64,000 nt of DNA from Natronocella acetinitrilica (GCF_024170285.1 NZ_JALJXV010000003.1:434001-498000); one strand, 5' to 3'. Counted from the first letter of the stretch, positions 49,011 through 58,652 are shown. Notes: generated by a model from the sequence alone, not told the origin. Translations and numbers: made by a program.

Positions 49011-51586
49011 GCCGACGGGCGGCCACCCCGGCAGAGCTTGCCTGGCGTGAACACAGCCGCCGGGAGCTCACCCAGCGCTCGTTTTTTGCCTGCGTCGTTG
49101 CAACGGTGCTGGTCGCCGCGGGGCTTGTTGCCGATCAGCTTCGCTTTGGCGAGGTCCACCCCGGGGCGCTCTACCCGCGACTGGTGGTCATCGCGCTCCT
49201 CCTGATCGCGCTCTCGCTGCACTTCAGCCGCGGGAGCCTGCGCCACGGCCGGCTGATCGCCCACGGCTGGCTACTCAGCATCCAGCTCCTCCTGATCTGG
49301 GTGGTTGCGCTGAGCGGCGGCCAGGACTCGCCCTACGCCGCGCTGCTGGTGCTGCCCGCCGTCTTCGCCGCGATGATCCTGCCGCTACGCCTGGCCGACG
49401 CCATCACGATCTCCGCCATCATGCTTGCAGGCTATGTAGCGGCTGCGCTGATCCACGCCACCTGGCTTGCCCCGGCGGCCGCGCTTGAGGCGAGCGCGAT
49501 CGGGCTGCAGCTCTTTTTCTTCGGGATGCTTGCGATGACGATCTGCATTGGCACCCGACAGCTTGAGCGCGCGCGGCGCACGGGCTTTGTCAATGCCTTC
49601 GAGCTCGAGCGCCAGAACGAGCGCCTGGCGAGCATCAACCGCATGAAGTCGGACTTCGTCGCCAATGTCTCCCACGAGCTTCGCACCCCGCTCACCATGC
49701 TGCTTGCACCGATCGAGGACATCGACCGCTCGCCGCTGGTGCGCAACACTGAGAACGAGCCGCGCGCGCGCATTGCCAAGAAAAACGCACAGCAGCTGCT
49801 CGCACTGGTCGACAATCTGCTCGAGGTGATTCGCCTGCGCGAGGTGCCGGAGACGCCGCCCACGACGCCCGTGCATCTCTCCGACCAGCTCGAGAGCTTC
49901 TGCGAGATGGCCGCTTACCAGGCAGAGCGCCGCGGCATCCGCATCGACACCCGCATCGCGCCCGAGGTCTGGGTGCGGGGCAACACCGATGCACTCGAGA
50001 AGGTGCTCTACAACCTGATCGGCAATGCGCTGAAGTACGCCCAGAGTGAGGGCGAGATCCGCATCGAGCTCGCCCACGAGGACGGCAGCGCGCGGCTGGT
50101 GGTGAGCGACACGGGGCCTGGCATCCGTGACGAGGTGCTGCCGCAGGTGCTTGCGCGCTTCCGGCGCGGCCATGTGGCGGGCGATCGCGACCCCGGCGGC
50201 AGCGGGATTGGCCTGGCACTCTCCCGGGAGCTGATCGAAGCGATGGGCGGGCATCTTGAGATCGCGTCCGAGTATGGCCGTGGCACCCGGGTCAGCGTCT
50301 CGCTTCGCAGCAGCCCGCCGGCGGCGCCAGCAGCAATGCCGCCACCACCGGGCGGCGCCGAGGCCGATGCGGGCGACTCCGGCGAGGGCGCCCCGGTGGC
50401 GGCGCGCGACGTCGGCCGCGGCCGGGTGCTGATCGTCGATGACAATCCCGAGGTGAGGCACTACATTGCCGCGACCCTGGCGGAGGAGTTCGACTGCCTG
50501 AGTGTCGGCACGGCAGAGGAGACGCTCGCCGCCGTCCACCGCGAGCCCTTCGATCTCATCCTGCTGGACTGGATCCTCGGTGGCGATGACGGGCTGGCCC
50601 TGGCCGGGGCCATCCGCGAGGGGCGCACCGATACCCATACGCGCATCGTGATACTGAGCGCGCGCAGTGACCGGGACTCGGCACTGCTCGCGCTGCGGGA
50701 GGGGGCGGATGAGTTCATCGCCAAGCCCTTCGGCACCCGGGAGCTGCTCGAGCGGGTGCGCAACATCGTTCGCACCGTGCGCCTTGAGCGCGAGATCGTC
50801 GCGCGCAACACCGTGCTCGAGCAAATGATCGAGCAGCTCAACGCCACCCAGGAGCAGCTCGTCCACAGCGAGAAGATGAACGCGCTCGGACGGCTCTCGG
50901 CGGGGCTTCTCCACGAGGTCCGCAATCCGCTGAACTATGTCAGCATGGCGACACAGGTGCTGAAGCGCTCACCGGCGATGCGTGACGCCGCCGAGGCGAG
51001 GGAGATCCTCACCGACATCGAGGAGGGGGTCAACCGGGTCAGCGCGATCGTGAGCGACCTGAAGGAGTTCTCGCACCCGAGCGCGGTGCAGTTCGCCGAC
51101 ACGCCGGTGGCGCAGATCGTTGACTCGGCGCTGAAGTTCACCCGCCACGAGGCCGGCGCCATCGTGCTTGGCCAGCGCGTCGAGGCGGGGCTGCATGCGC
51201 ACTGCTCCCAGCCCCATGTCGTCCAGGTGCTGGTCAATCTCCTCGCCAACGCAATCCGCTCGCTGCAGGGCGATACGCGGGTGCAGGCGCCGGAGATCGA
51301 GATCTCTGCGAGCAGGCGGGCAGAGGGCTGGATCGAGATCCGGGTCTGCGACAACGGCAGGGGCATGGACGAGGCGGCGCTCGATCAGGTCTTCGAGCCC
51401 TTCTACACCACGGCCACTGCCGGCAGCGGCATCGGCATGGGGCTGCCGATCTGCCAGACCATCATTACCCGCCACGGCGGGGTGATTCGCGCCGAGAGCA
51501 TCCCCTACGTGCGCACCTGCTTTACATTCACGCTGCCGGCGAGCGCCGCGCAGGCCATCACGGAGAGCGTCAATGAGGCCGGATGA
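49007..51586 (+). CDS. Hybrid sensor kinase with HK-REC-HK architecture
   Basis: 859 residues from GTG 49007. The N-terminal ~180 have about six membrane helices (FFACVVATVLVAAGLVA, LVVIALLLIALSL, LLSIQLLLIWVVAL and others) and little periplasmic sequence, like sensors of small or membrane-borne signals. Next comes a first kinase core with phospho-His223 (SHELRTPLT), N and G boxes (NLIGNALKYA, DTGPGI, GSGIGLAL), then a receiver with Asp521 (LLDWIL), then a second kinase core with His636 (LLHEVRNPLN), NLLANAI, DNGRGM and GSGIGMGL. Two complete kinase cores flanking a receiver are unusual and suggest an intramolecular relay. It overlaps the next gene by 14 bases. Confidence 0.9.
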   Translation: MSRRAATPAELAWREHSRRELTQRSFFACVVATVLVAAGLVADQLRFGEVHPGALYPRLVVIALLLIALSLHFSRGSLRHGRLIAHGWLLSIQLLLIWVVALSGGQDSPYAALLVLPAVFAAMILPLRLADAITISAIMLAGYVAAALIHATWLAPAAALEASAIGLQLFFFGMLAMTICIGTRQLERARRTGFVNAFELERQNERLASINRMKSDFVANVSHELRTPLTMLLAPIEDIDRSPLVRNTENEPRARIAKKNAQQLLALVDNLLEVIRLREVPETPPTTPVHLSDQLESFCEMAAYQAERRGIRIDTRIAPEVWVRGNTDALEKVLYNLIGNALKYAQSEGEIRIELAHEDGSARLVVSDTGPGIRDEVLPQVLARFRRGHVAGDRDPGGSGIGLALSRELIEAMGGHLEIASEYGRGTRVSVSLRSSPPAAPAAMPPPPGGAEADAGDSGEGAPVAARDVGRGRVLIVDDNPEVRHYIAATLAEEFDCLSVGTAEETLAAVHREPFDLILLDWILGGDDGLALAGAIREGRTDTHTRIVILSARSDRDSALLALREGADEFIAKPFGTRELLERVRNIVRTVRLEREIVARNTVLEQMIEQLNATQEQLVHSEKMNALGRLSAGLLHEVRNPLNYVSMATQVLKRSPAMRDAAEAREILTDIEEGVNRVSAIVSDLKEFSHPSAVQFADTPVAQIVDSALKFTRHEAGAIVLGQRVEAGLHAHCSQPHVVQVLVNLLANAIRSLQGDTRVQAPEIEISASRRAEGWIEIRVCDNGRGMDEAALDQVFEPFYTTATAGSGIGMGLPICQTIITRHGGVIRAESIPYVRTCFTFTLPASAAQAITESVNEAG

Positions 51587-52790
51587 GGGCAGCGCCCACC
51601 ACCCCCAGCGGCGGCGGGAGACCGGCATCCTGCTGGTCGATGACGAGGAGCTCGCGCACAAGTACTTCGGCATGTACTTTCGCATGTACTACCGGGTGTT
51701 CGGCGCGGGCTCGGCAGAGGAGGCGCTCGCGCTGCTGGCCGAGCGCGGGGAGGAGATTGGGGTCATCATCAGCGACCAGCGCATGCCGGGGATGAGCGGC
51801 GTTGAGCTCCTGGAGCAGACGCGCCGACTCTACCCGAACATCGAGCGGCTGCTCGCCACGGCCTACATGGACATCGACGCCGCGGTGGATGCGGTCAACC
51901 GCGGTGAGGTGCGCGCCTTCCTGCCCAAGCCCTGGCGCATGGAGGAGATCGAGGCGCCGATCGCCCAGGCCGTCGACCACTACCTTGAGCGCCAGGACGA
52001 GCTTGCCGTGATGCAGCACCGCCTGGATGCGATGCGCCAGCTCGCGAGCTTCCTCGCCCATGAGCTGCGCACGCCCCTTAGCGCCATCTCGCTCGCCGCC
52101 ATCTCGAGCCAGCAGTTCCTGCCGGATCTCATCCGCGACGCACAGGCGCATCGCCGCCTGCCAGACGCCGAGCGCCGGCCCCTGACCAAGGAGCAGGCCC
52201 GGGCGCTTGAACAGGCGCCAGAGCGCGTGCGCCGCCTCGCCGAGCGCTCCCAGCACCTGATCTCGCTCCTCCTGATCAACGCCGGCTGGAATGAGCCTGG
52301 CGCCACCGATCTCGGGACCCGCTTCGATCTTGGCCAGTGCGTGATGCGCGCCGTCGAGGACTATCCTTGCGAGGAGGCCGAGCGGCGGCTGATCGAGTGC
52401 AACGCCACGGCCGGACTCAGCGTGCTCGGCTCGCCGAGCCTCATGGCCTCGATCATCGCGAACCTGCTGAAAAACGCACTGCGCGCCGTCCATGCGGCCG
52501 GCCACGGCGCGATCAGGATCGGTGTCCGGCCGCACGGCGAGGGGCTCGCCCGGGTCGAGGTCCATGACAGCGGCACCGGCATCCCCACCGAGCACCTGGA
52601 GCGGATCTTCGAGACCTTTGTCACCTATGCCGACGACAACACGGCGATGGGGCTGGGGCTTAGCTTCTGCAAGCGCGAGGTCGAGCGCATTGGCGGGACG
52701 CTGCGCTGTGAGAGCGAGGAGGGCAAGTACACCCGGTTTCTGATCGACCTGCCGCTCGCGCCCACAACAGGCGCGGCACCAGGGGGCTAG
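51573..52790 (+). CDS. Soluble REC-histidine kinase protein
   Basis: 405 residues. An N-terminal receiver (ILLVDDEELAHKYF, phospho-Asp68 in IISDQRMPG, Lys in LPKPW) is followed by a kinase core with His163 in AHELRTPLS, NLLKNALRAV, DSGTGIP and GLGLSFCKREVERIGG. There are no membrane segments. It probably receives phosphate or a signal from the hybrid kinase encoded just upstream, with which it overlaps. The final GLSFCK/EEGKYTRF pattern recalls kinases of the CqsS/LqsS quorum-sensing type, but this is a family impression. Its stop codon overlaps that of the convergent response regulator in a CTAG. Confidence 0.88.
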   Translation: MRPDEGSAHHPQRRRETGILLVDDEELAHKYFGMYFRMYYRVFGAGSAEEALALLAERGEEIGVIISDQRMPGMSGVELLEQTRRLYPNIERLLATAYMDIDAAVDAVNRGEVRAFLPKPWRMEEIEAPIAQAVDHYLERQDELAVMQHRLDAMRQLASFLAHELRTPLSAISLAAISSQQFLPDLIRDAQAHRRLPDAERRPLTKEQARALEQAPERVRRLAERSQHLISLLLINAGWNEPGATDLGTRFDLGQCVMRAVEDYPCEEAERRLIECNATAGLSVLGSPSLMASIIANLLKNALRAVHAAGHGAIRIGVRPHGEGLARVEVHDSGTGIPTEHLERIFETFVTYADDNTAMGLGLSFCKREVERIGGTLRCESEEGKYTRFLIDLPLAPTTGAAPGG

Positions 52791-53698
52791 CGCCGGGGCG
52801 CCCAGGCCATGCGATGGCGGTCCCCGGCCGGCTCGGCCGGCGGGCAGAAGTCGGCATAGTGATCGGCATGCGCGGCATCGAAAAAGCCGTTCGGGTGGCC
52901 CGGGAAGCAGGGGATGAGCGTGCCGGCGCGCAGGGCGTCCATCAGTGCCGCCGGCGCACCCTGATCGGCGGCCACCTCGCGGTGCGCGCGCATGAGCTCC
53001 TCGGAGGCGATCACAAGCGCGCGCGTGCTGCCATCGGCAAGGCGGCAGACAAACCCCGGGGGTGAGAAGGTGTAGGCGTAGTCGCGCACGCCGGCCGCGT
53101 CCATGGCGGCGCTGACCGCGGCCTGCGCCTCGGCGTCCTCGAAGATGGCCGCGCCGCGCTCGATCAGCAGCGTGCGAAGGCGCGCACAGCGCTCGGCGAG
53201 GCAGCGCTCCCGCAGGGCGCCAATGACCGTGGAGAGCGCAGCGAGCGCGTCACCATCGGCCTTGCTCACAAACCGCTGGATGAGCCCGGCATTGAAGGCG
53301 CGGACCGCGACCTCGTTGTCCGCGACACCGGTGAGCAGGATGCGCTGCGCACGGGCGTCGCCAAGCGCGGAGAAGAGCTCGAGGCCTGTCATTGGCGGCA
53401 TCGCGTAGTCGGCGATCACCACGCAGACCTGATCGGTGATTGCCGGATCGGCGAGTAGCGGCGGGAGGAGATCGCCGGCGCTGTCCTCCTGGAGCGCCTT
53501 CTCGGTCTCTCGAAGCCGCGTGCGCGTCTGCGCCTCGCGCGCGTGAAGCAGCGCCAGCGCCTCGCGGGCGTCGGTAAAGCCACGGACCCGCTCACTCGCC
53601 GAGAGGGTGAGCTCCAGCATGGCGATGAAATCACCGGAGTCATCAACGGCGAAGACCTCGCCGTCACTGCGCAGGGGGTGGAGGATGGGGTCTGTCAT
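52787..53698 (-). CDS. Response regulator with unknown output domain
   Basis: 303 residues from ATG 53698 behind AGGAG. The N-terminal receiver has FAVDDSGDF (acidic pair), a phospho-Asp97 in VIADYAMPPMTG and Lys in FVSKADG. The receiver is interrupted by an acidic/Arg-rich helical insertion of about 35 residues. The C-terminal ~150 residues do not match a known output domain and contain TFSPPGFVCRLADGSTRALVIASEEL. It converges on the REC-HK gene and may be a partner of the two kinases. It is probably co-transcribed with the upstream gene at 53736. Confidence 0.8.
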   Translation of the reverse strand: MTDPILHPLRSDGEVFAVDDSGDFIAMLELTLSASERVRGFTDAREALALLHAREAQTRTRLRETEKALQEDSAGDLLPPLLADPAITDQVCVVIADYAMPPMTGLELFSALGDARAQRILLTGVADNEVAVRAFNAGLIQRFVSKADGDALAALSTVIGALRERCLAERCARLRTLLIERGAAIFEDAEAQAAVSAAMDAAGVRDYAYTFSPPGFVCRLADGSTRALVIASEELMRAHREVAADQGAPAALMDALRAGTLIPCFPGHPNGFFDAAHADHYADFCPPAEPAGDRHRMAWAPRR

Positions 53699-53735
53699 CA
53701 CGACTCCTGAGACGGCCTCGCGGCGTGCGCGAGCC

Positions 53736-54182
53736 TCAGCTCGCGCGCACGATCCCCTCGCCGCTCGGGGCGTGGCTTGCGTGGTTGTAGAGCATGAGCG
53801 GCATGACCGGATTGGCCCGCCAGGCCGCCAGGCGCTCGTGCGCCTCGGCCACCCACTCGGCATCGGCGTCAATACCGCCGATCGCCGTCTCGATGAAGGC
53901 CGCGATATCCTCGACACGGGTGTGACGCTCCTCGAGCGTATACCAGCGGTTGATCGCGGCGATCCGCACACACCCCGCCACGGAGAAGGCAGACGGGCAG
54001 CGGCTGTTGAAATCAAGCGGACGCACCAGTATCGAGCGCAGCCCGGCAACCTCGCCGCCGAGACACAGTCCTGCCAGCAGGTGCTCGCCCTGGTCGGCGA
54101 TCGCCGCGAAGCGGTCAAGCTGGCGCGCACGCCGGGCGCTGACTGGCCCAGTGCTCTCTGCGATCCGTTCTGCTGCTGCCAT
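53736..54182 (-). CDS. Hypothetical protein, 148 aa
   Basis: Start at ATG 54182 behind AGGGGAAG; an in-frame ATG at 54203 is an alternative. The product is soluble and partly helical, with ARRARQLDRFAAIADQGEHLLAG and a W-containing segment (INRWYTLEERHTRVEDIAAF). No recognised family. It is first in a unit with the response regulator, so it could be a modulator of the pathway. A ~190-nt leader separates it from its promoter. Confidence 0.6.
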   Translation of the reverse strand: MAAAERIAESTGPVSARRARQLDRFAAIADQGEHLLAGLCLGGEVAGLRSILVRPLDFNSRCPSAFSVAGCVRIAAINRWYTLEERHTRVEDIAAFIETAIGGIDADAEWVAEAHERLAAWRANPVMPLMLYNHASHAPSGEGIVRAS

Positions 54183-54379
54183 GGTCTTCCCCTTGAGGCC
54201 CATGTGTGTCCGGCGCGCTGGCCGGTCCGGTGTGTACTGCAAGGTGCCCTTTCAATGGGCGTAAATTAACACCCTGTGGCGCGTCCTGGCAAGAGAAATC
54301 TAGCCGCTTCAGGACAATCTGGCAAGTTGCTCGCGCCGCGCCAGGCATGGATCAGCGCGAGCCGCTCCAGACCCGGCAG

Positions 54380-54408
54380 AGATTATTCTTGCTTAAATAA
54401 AAAGTCAA
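54380..54408 (-). promoter_or_regulatory. Sigma70 promoter of the 53736-response regulator unit
   Basis: Reading leftwards: TTGACT, 17 bp, TAATCT. The ~195 bp between it and the gene holds no convincing gene. Confidence 0.5.
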
Positions 54409-54475
54409 GCGACTTGCCGCTGGCAGGCTCCAGTTAAAAACGGTAAAATAATTGAAAAACAAGAGGGGGAGCCCC

Positions 54476-55099
54476 ATGCGTCGATCAATCACTGTCCTGG
54501 GCGGCCTGCTGCTCGCCGCCGCCACCACAGCCGCGAACGCCGGCGCACCGACGCTCGAGGACACGCTGCGCAACTGGAATCCGGCCGCGCGCTACATCCC
54601 GCAGGTGGTGCTAAGCCATCTCTGCCCGCACTACCGCGACCTCGACAGCAGCGTCTTCGGGCCGAAGGCGGCCTGGCAGGAGAGCGACCCGGTGCTCGGC
54701 GAGATGCATGTCGCCGTCGAGCGCTCCCGGCTACCCGATCAGATCAAGCGCGCCGTGCGCGTGGAGATGGCGGACGCCAAGGAGCGCCTCGATCGCGTGC
54801 GCTGGAGTGACCGCTTCGTGGTCGATCGCCACCAGGCGACCGAGGGTCACGGCTACAACGCGCGGCTTGGCGCGTACCGCCGGCACACGCTCGATGAGGT
54901 GCGCGGCTCGCTCGACAATAGCGAGCGGCATATCGTCTCGACCACCAGCAACTTTGTCCACCAGCAGCTCTCTCCGGGCACCGGCGAGGGCGCGGCGGAG
55001 CTTTCCCACGACTACCAGCTCGCCTACCGCCAGAGTGTCCGCCTGGTGCGGGACTGCCCGAGCGCGCAGTACTTCGAGCGCAACCCCTGGGCGCGCTAA
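54476..55099 (+). CDS. Hypothetical exported protein, 207 aa
   Basis: ATG 54476 behind GAGGGGGAG. The first ~23 residues (ITVLGGLLLAAATTAANAGA) form a signal peptide. The mature protein has two Cys (SHLCPHY and VRDCPSA) that may be bridged, and long amphipathic helices rich in His and Arg. No family is recognised; a periplasmic location is expected. A possible -10 (TAAAAT at 54444) lies upstream. Confidence 0.7.
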   Translation: MRRSITVLGGLLLAAATTAANAGAPTLEDTLRNWNPAARYIPQVVLSHLCPHYRDLDSSVFGPKAAWQESDPVLGEMHVAVERSRLPDQIKRAVRVEMADAKERLDRVRWSDRFVVDRHQATEGHGYNARLGAYRRHTLDEVRGSLDNSERHIVSTTSNFVHQQLSPGTGEGAAELSHDYQLAYRQSVRLVRDCPSAQYFERNPWAR

Positions 55100-55115
55100 G
55101 TCGCGCGCCGGCCGG

Positions 55116-55868
55116 CTAGATCGTCACCACCAGCGCCGGATCGAAGGTCGGGTTCACTGCGTGGCCGACGTAGCCGCGGGGGTTGCAGACGACGCGGGTG
55201 CAATCGGCCAGGTAGTCGGCGCTGTCGTGCATGTGGCCGTGCACCCAGAGTGCGGGCTGCCAGTCGAGGATCTGCGGCTCAAGGCGCGAGGAGAAATAGG
55301 GCTGAAGCGGTGTGCCGCGCCAGCGCGCGGCGGCGCTGTGCTCGCTTGGCGCGTGGTGGGTGACCACCACGGTCTTGCCGGCAAAGGGTGTCTCAAAGGC
55401 GTTGGCGAGGAAATCAAGCGCCTCCTGGTGGGCGTCGAAGGTATCCACCGGCGTCAACGCCCGGGTGGTGCCATCAGCCCCGCGCACGCGCACGACCTGG
55501 AAGTCGGAGAGATCCCCCGAGGCGCGCATCGTGAAGTAGTCGAGCTGGTTCACGTCGGTCCAGAGCGTGGTGCCGAGAAAGCGCACCCCGTCGATCACGC
55601 AGGCGGTGTCATCGAGCACGTGCACCCCCGGAATCTCGATCCGCCGCCAGGCCTCCCGCACCTCCTCGACCACGCCCTGATAGAACTCGTGGTTGCCAAG
55701 CACGTAGACCAGGGGCCTGCCGAGCGCCGCGAGCTCGCGCAGAACGGGCTCGGCGGCGGTGCCCACATTGATATCGCCGGCAAGCACGATCACGTCGAAC
55801 GCCTCCGGCGCCACCAGGCGGCAATCGCCGAACTCAAGGTGCAGGTCGCTCAGGATCCAGAGCTTCAT
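55116..55868 (-). CDS. Metallophosphoesterase
   Basis: 250 residues with the calcineurin-like motif set at the expected spacing: SDLHLEFG at the N-terminus, LAGDINVG, GNHEFY, THHAPS and HGHMHDS. Small cytoplasmic enzymes of this type hydrolyse nucleotides or phosphodiesters. It is third in an operon with the SAMHD1-like hydrolase and RarA, and overlaps rarA by four bases (ATGA). This context suggests a nucleotide or DNA-repair substrate; the substrate cannot be read from sequence. Confidence 0.87.
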   Translation of the reverse strand: MKLWILSDLHLEFGDCRLVAPEAFDVIVLAGDINVGTAAEPVLRELAALGRPLVYVLGNHEFYQGVVEEVREAWRRIEIPGVHVLDDTACVIDGVRFLGTTLWTDVNQLDYFTMRASGDLSDFQVVRVRGADGTTRALTPVDTFDAHQEALDFLANAFETPFAGKTVVVTHHAPSEHSAAARWRGTPLQPYFSSRLEPQILDWQPALWVHGHMHDSADYLADCTRVVCNPRGYVGHAVNPTFDPALVVTI

Positions 55869-57196
55869 GGGGGTGACTCCTGCGCCGTTGTATCAAGCCC
55901 GCGGCGCCAGCGCTCCAGGGCAACGAAGCCCGCCTCGCTGCCGCGCGCATGGCCCTGGTAGAGGGTCTCACGCGGTACGCCCTGCGGCCAGCCATCGTGC
56001 GCCTCGCCGGCCGGGTAGCCTTCAGTGGTTGCGTGGGCATGGAGATAGCCATCACCATGGCCAAGCGCCGCCATCAGCGGGTGCGGGGCGTTGCGAAGGG
56101 CAAGTGGCACACTGAGCGCGGGGTGCGCGGCGGCAAGGTGGCGCGCCCGCGACCAGGCGCGATCGACGCTGTCGGATTTCGGCGCGAGCGCCAGGTGGAC
56201 GGCAGCGTGTGCGATCGCCCGCTGCCCCTCGTGATCGCCGAGGCGCAGGTAGGCGTCCCAGGCGGCAATGACAAGCGGCAGCGCGCGCGTGTCGGCGAGC
56301 CCCACATCCTCCGAGGCGATCGCACAGAGCCGGCGCACGACGTCGAGCGGATCACCACCCTGGCCGATGTAGTGGGCGATGTAGAGGAGTGCTGCGTCGA
56401 CCCGTGAGCTTCGCACCGACTTGTGAATGGCGGAGAGGAGATCGTAGTGGGCGTCGCCGGCGCGATCCATCCGCCCCGCGCCATGGCCGATCGCGGCATC
56501 AAGCGCGGCGTCGCTCACCACACCCTCGGCGTCCGCCTGGTCACAGGCAAGCTCAAGCACGCCGAGCGCTCGGCGCACATCGCCGCCGCTCGAAGCGGCG
56601 ATCCGGTCAAGGAGCGGGTCGGCGACGCGAAGCCCGCGGCCGCCAAGCCCGCGCGCGGCATCGGCGAGGGCGCGCAGCAGCACCGCGCGAATGGCCGCAT
56701 CATCGGGCACGCCCAGGGTGAAGACCGCCAGGCGCGAGAGCACCGCCTGGTTCAGTGAGAAGGCCACATTCTCGGTGGTCGCGCCGATCAGCACGATCAG
56801 CCCCGACTCCACGTGCGGGAGGAGCGCGTCCTGCTGGGCGCGGGAGAAGCGGTGGATCTCATCGAGCAGCAGCACGCTTCGGGCACCGCGCCCGCGCGCC
56901 GCGCGGGCGCGCTCTGCGACGGCGCGGATGTCCTTGACGCCGGCCTCCACGGCGGAGAGCTCTGTCAGCTCCGCCCGGGCACCGCGGGCCAGGATCCGGG
57001 CAAGGGTGGTCTTGCCAACGCCTGGCGGCGCCCAGAGCACCATCGAGCGGACCACGCCCGCGTCCACCATGCGCCGAAGGGGCCCGCCGGGGCCACAGAG
57101 CGCCTCCTGCCCCACCACCTCATCGAGGCTGCGCGGGCGCATGCGCTCGGCAAGCGGCGCGAAGTCATCCCGGGCGAGCTGCTCGAAGAGATCCAT
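55865..57196 (-). CDS. rarA: Replication-associated recombination protein A (RarA/MgsA)
   Basis: 443 residues, close to E. coli RarA (447). It opens with PLAERMRPRSLDEVVGQ, the clamp-loader-like signature. It has Walker A APPGVGKTTLA (about 56-66), Walker B LLLDEIHRF, sensor GATTEN, arginine-finger region SRL and a C-terminal tetramerisation domain (YDLLSAIHKSVRSS, RRLCAIASEDVG, GYLHAHA). RarA acts at stalled replication forks and interacts with SSB; an SSB-like gene is at 24699. I chose ATG 57196 over an upstream frame because homology begins there. Middle gene of the operon; 10 bp follow the stop of the HD hydrolase. Confidence 0.93.
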   Translation of the reverse strand: MDLFEQLARDDFAPLAERMRPRSLDEVVGQEALCGPGGPLRRMVDAGVVRSMVLWAPPGVGKTTLARILARGARAELTELSAVEAGVKDIRAVAERARAARGRGARSVLLLDEIHRFSRAQQDALLPHVESGLIVLIGATTENVAFSLNQAVLSRLAVFTLGVPDDAAIRAVLLRALADAARGLGGRGLRVADPLLDRIAASSGGDVRRALGVLELACDQADAEGVVSDAALDAAIGHGAGRMDRAGDAHYDLLSAIHKSVRSSRVDAALLYIAHYIGQGGDPLDVVRRLCAIASEDVGLADTRALPLVIAAWDAYLRLGDHEGQRAIAHAAVHLALAPKSDSVDRAWSRARHLAAAHPALSVPLALRNAPHPLMAALGHGDGYLHAHATTEGYPAGEAHDGWPQGVPRETLYQGHARGSEAGFVALERWRRGLDTTAQESPP

Positions 57197-57206
57197 CGTC
57201 TCGCCC

Positions 57207-58652
57207 TCAGGCCTCAGCCGACGTGGCCGGCCGGTCCAGGTAGAAGTGGGTGAGGGTGAGGTCCTTGAACTTGGCGAAGAAATCACTCGTCTCCGAGAGG
57301 CTTCGGTAGGCCCGGGTGCCATCCACCGGGTCCCGGGTCTGGACCTTGATGTCGGCAAAGCCCTCGCTGATGCGCGAGAAGCGAACGGCGTTCACGCAGT
57401 GGACGATGGCACTCTCGCCAACCCCCAGGCGCTCTGCGAGCTCGCGGCGCTCGTCATGCACGCGAAAGCCCGGCAGATCGACATGGGTGCCAAGGTGGCG
57501 GAGCTTTCGACGGCGGACGATGCGTGCCGCGGCACTCTCCGGGTCGCGGGCGGCATGCTCGCGAAAGCGCTCCCAGAAATAGGTGTCGGTCAGATCGGCA
57601 AAGGCATCAATATCGGCAAGGAAGCGGTCCATCGCCGCCCCCACAGCGGGCTCCTCCATCAGCTCGCCAATCGCCCGGCGCAGCAGCAGGTCAAAGCCGA
57701 CGCTGGTCTTGTGGTTGTAGATATGGCGATAGAGCTGGTGGCGGGAGTGGACAAAGTCCTCGAAATTGGGAACCCCCTTCGCCTGGATGACAAGCCCGAG
57801 CCAGTTCTCCTCGGGAATCCAGCCGCAGCGAAGCGCGTTGATCAGCGCATCGAGGTTGATCTGCCCGTAGGAGACGCTGCAATTGGTGGCATCGCGCAGG
57901 ATGTAGTCCGCCTTGTCGGCATCGAGCTCGCCGGAGACAATCGCCCGAAGGAGGCCTGCCAGCAGCGCCGGTGCATCACCGACGAGCGCCGCGCCAGGGC
58001 CGGCAAAGACCGGCCAGGCAACCGCTGCCGCCTCGCGAAACCGCGCCGAGAGCGCCGGGGTGGTGGTCTCCATCAGCGAGAGCACGTCGCGCGCATCCGG
58101 CGCGCCGCGCGCCGCTGCGCAGGACTCGAGAATGCGCGCCGCGGCCCGCACCGAGTAATGCTCGTGGTGCAGCACGCGGGGCGCCTCGGGGTAGAGATCG
58201 CCCACCTCCACACCGGCCCAGAGCCGCTCAAAGCGCCCCGGGGCACGCATCATCGCGGCAACCTCCGGCGTGTACTCCATCTGGTGGGAGAAACTGCCAT
58301 GGCCGCTGTCATGCAGCAGCATGGCAAGGCGCAGGCAGCGGTTCAGGTAGACCAGCGCAGCCATGACCGCCGGGGGCAGCGCCGCGGGGGCATCGATCAG
58401 GTGGGCGTGGACGAGCTGCGAGAACATCCGGTCGGCGACATGCATCGCGCCGATCGAGTGGATGAAGCGGCTGTGCGTCGCACCGGGGAAGACCAGCCCG
58501 AGGATGTCGTTCTGGCAGATAAAGCGAAGCCGCTGAAAAAGCGGATGGTCGATCACCACGACCTCGTGATCATGCAGGCGGATCGTGCCATGCAGCGCAT
58601 CACGGATCACCTGCGCACTGCCCCGGGAGAGATCGGGATCGGAGAAGCTCAT
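57207..58652 (-). CDS. SAMHD1-like HD-domain phosphohydrolase
   Basis: 481 residues. The N-terminal part has DHPLFQRLRFICQND, then FPGATHSRFIHSIGA, LLHDSGHGSFSH and a later DADKADYILRDA: the H...HD...D metal ligands of the SAMHD1/dGTPase-like family. Such enzymes hydrolyse dNTPs or related nucleotides. It is first in the operon with rarA and a phosphoesterase, and the window also encodes a ribonucleotide reductase, so dNTP-pool control or anti-phage nucleotide depletion are both reasonable roles. ATG 58652 is chosen; a GTG at 58661 is an alternative and no strong ribosome site is visible. Confidence 0.87.
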   Translation of the reverse strand: MSFSDPDLSRGSAQVIRDALHGTIRLHDHEVVVIDHPLFQRLRFICQNDILGLVFPGATHSRFIHSIGAMHVADRMFSQLVHAHLIDAPAALPPAVMAALVYLNRCLRLAMLLHDSGHGSFSHQMEYTPEVAAMMRAPGRFERLWAGVEVGDLYPEAPRVLHHEHYSVRAAARILESCAAARGAPDARDVLSLMETTTPALSARFREAAAVAWPVFAGPGAALVGDAPALLAGLLRAIVSGELDADKADYILRDATNCSVSYGQINLDALINALRCGWIPEENWLGLVIQAKGVPNFEDFVHSRHQLYRHIYNHKTSVGFDLLLRRAIGELMEEPAVGAAMDRFLADIDAFADLTDTYFWERFREHAARDPESAAARIVRRRKLRHLGTHVDLPGFRVHDERRELAERLGVGESAIVHCVNAVRFSRISEGFADIKVQTRDPVDGTRAYRSLSETSDFFAKFKDLTLTHFYLDRPATSAEA

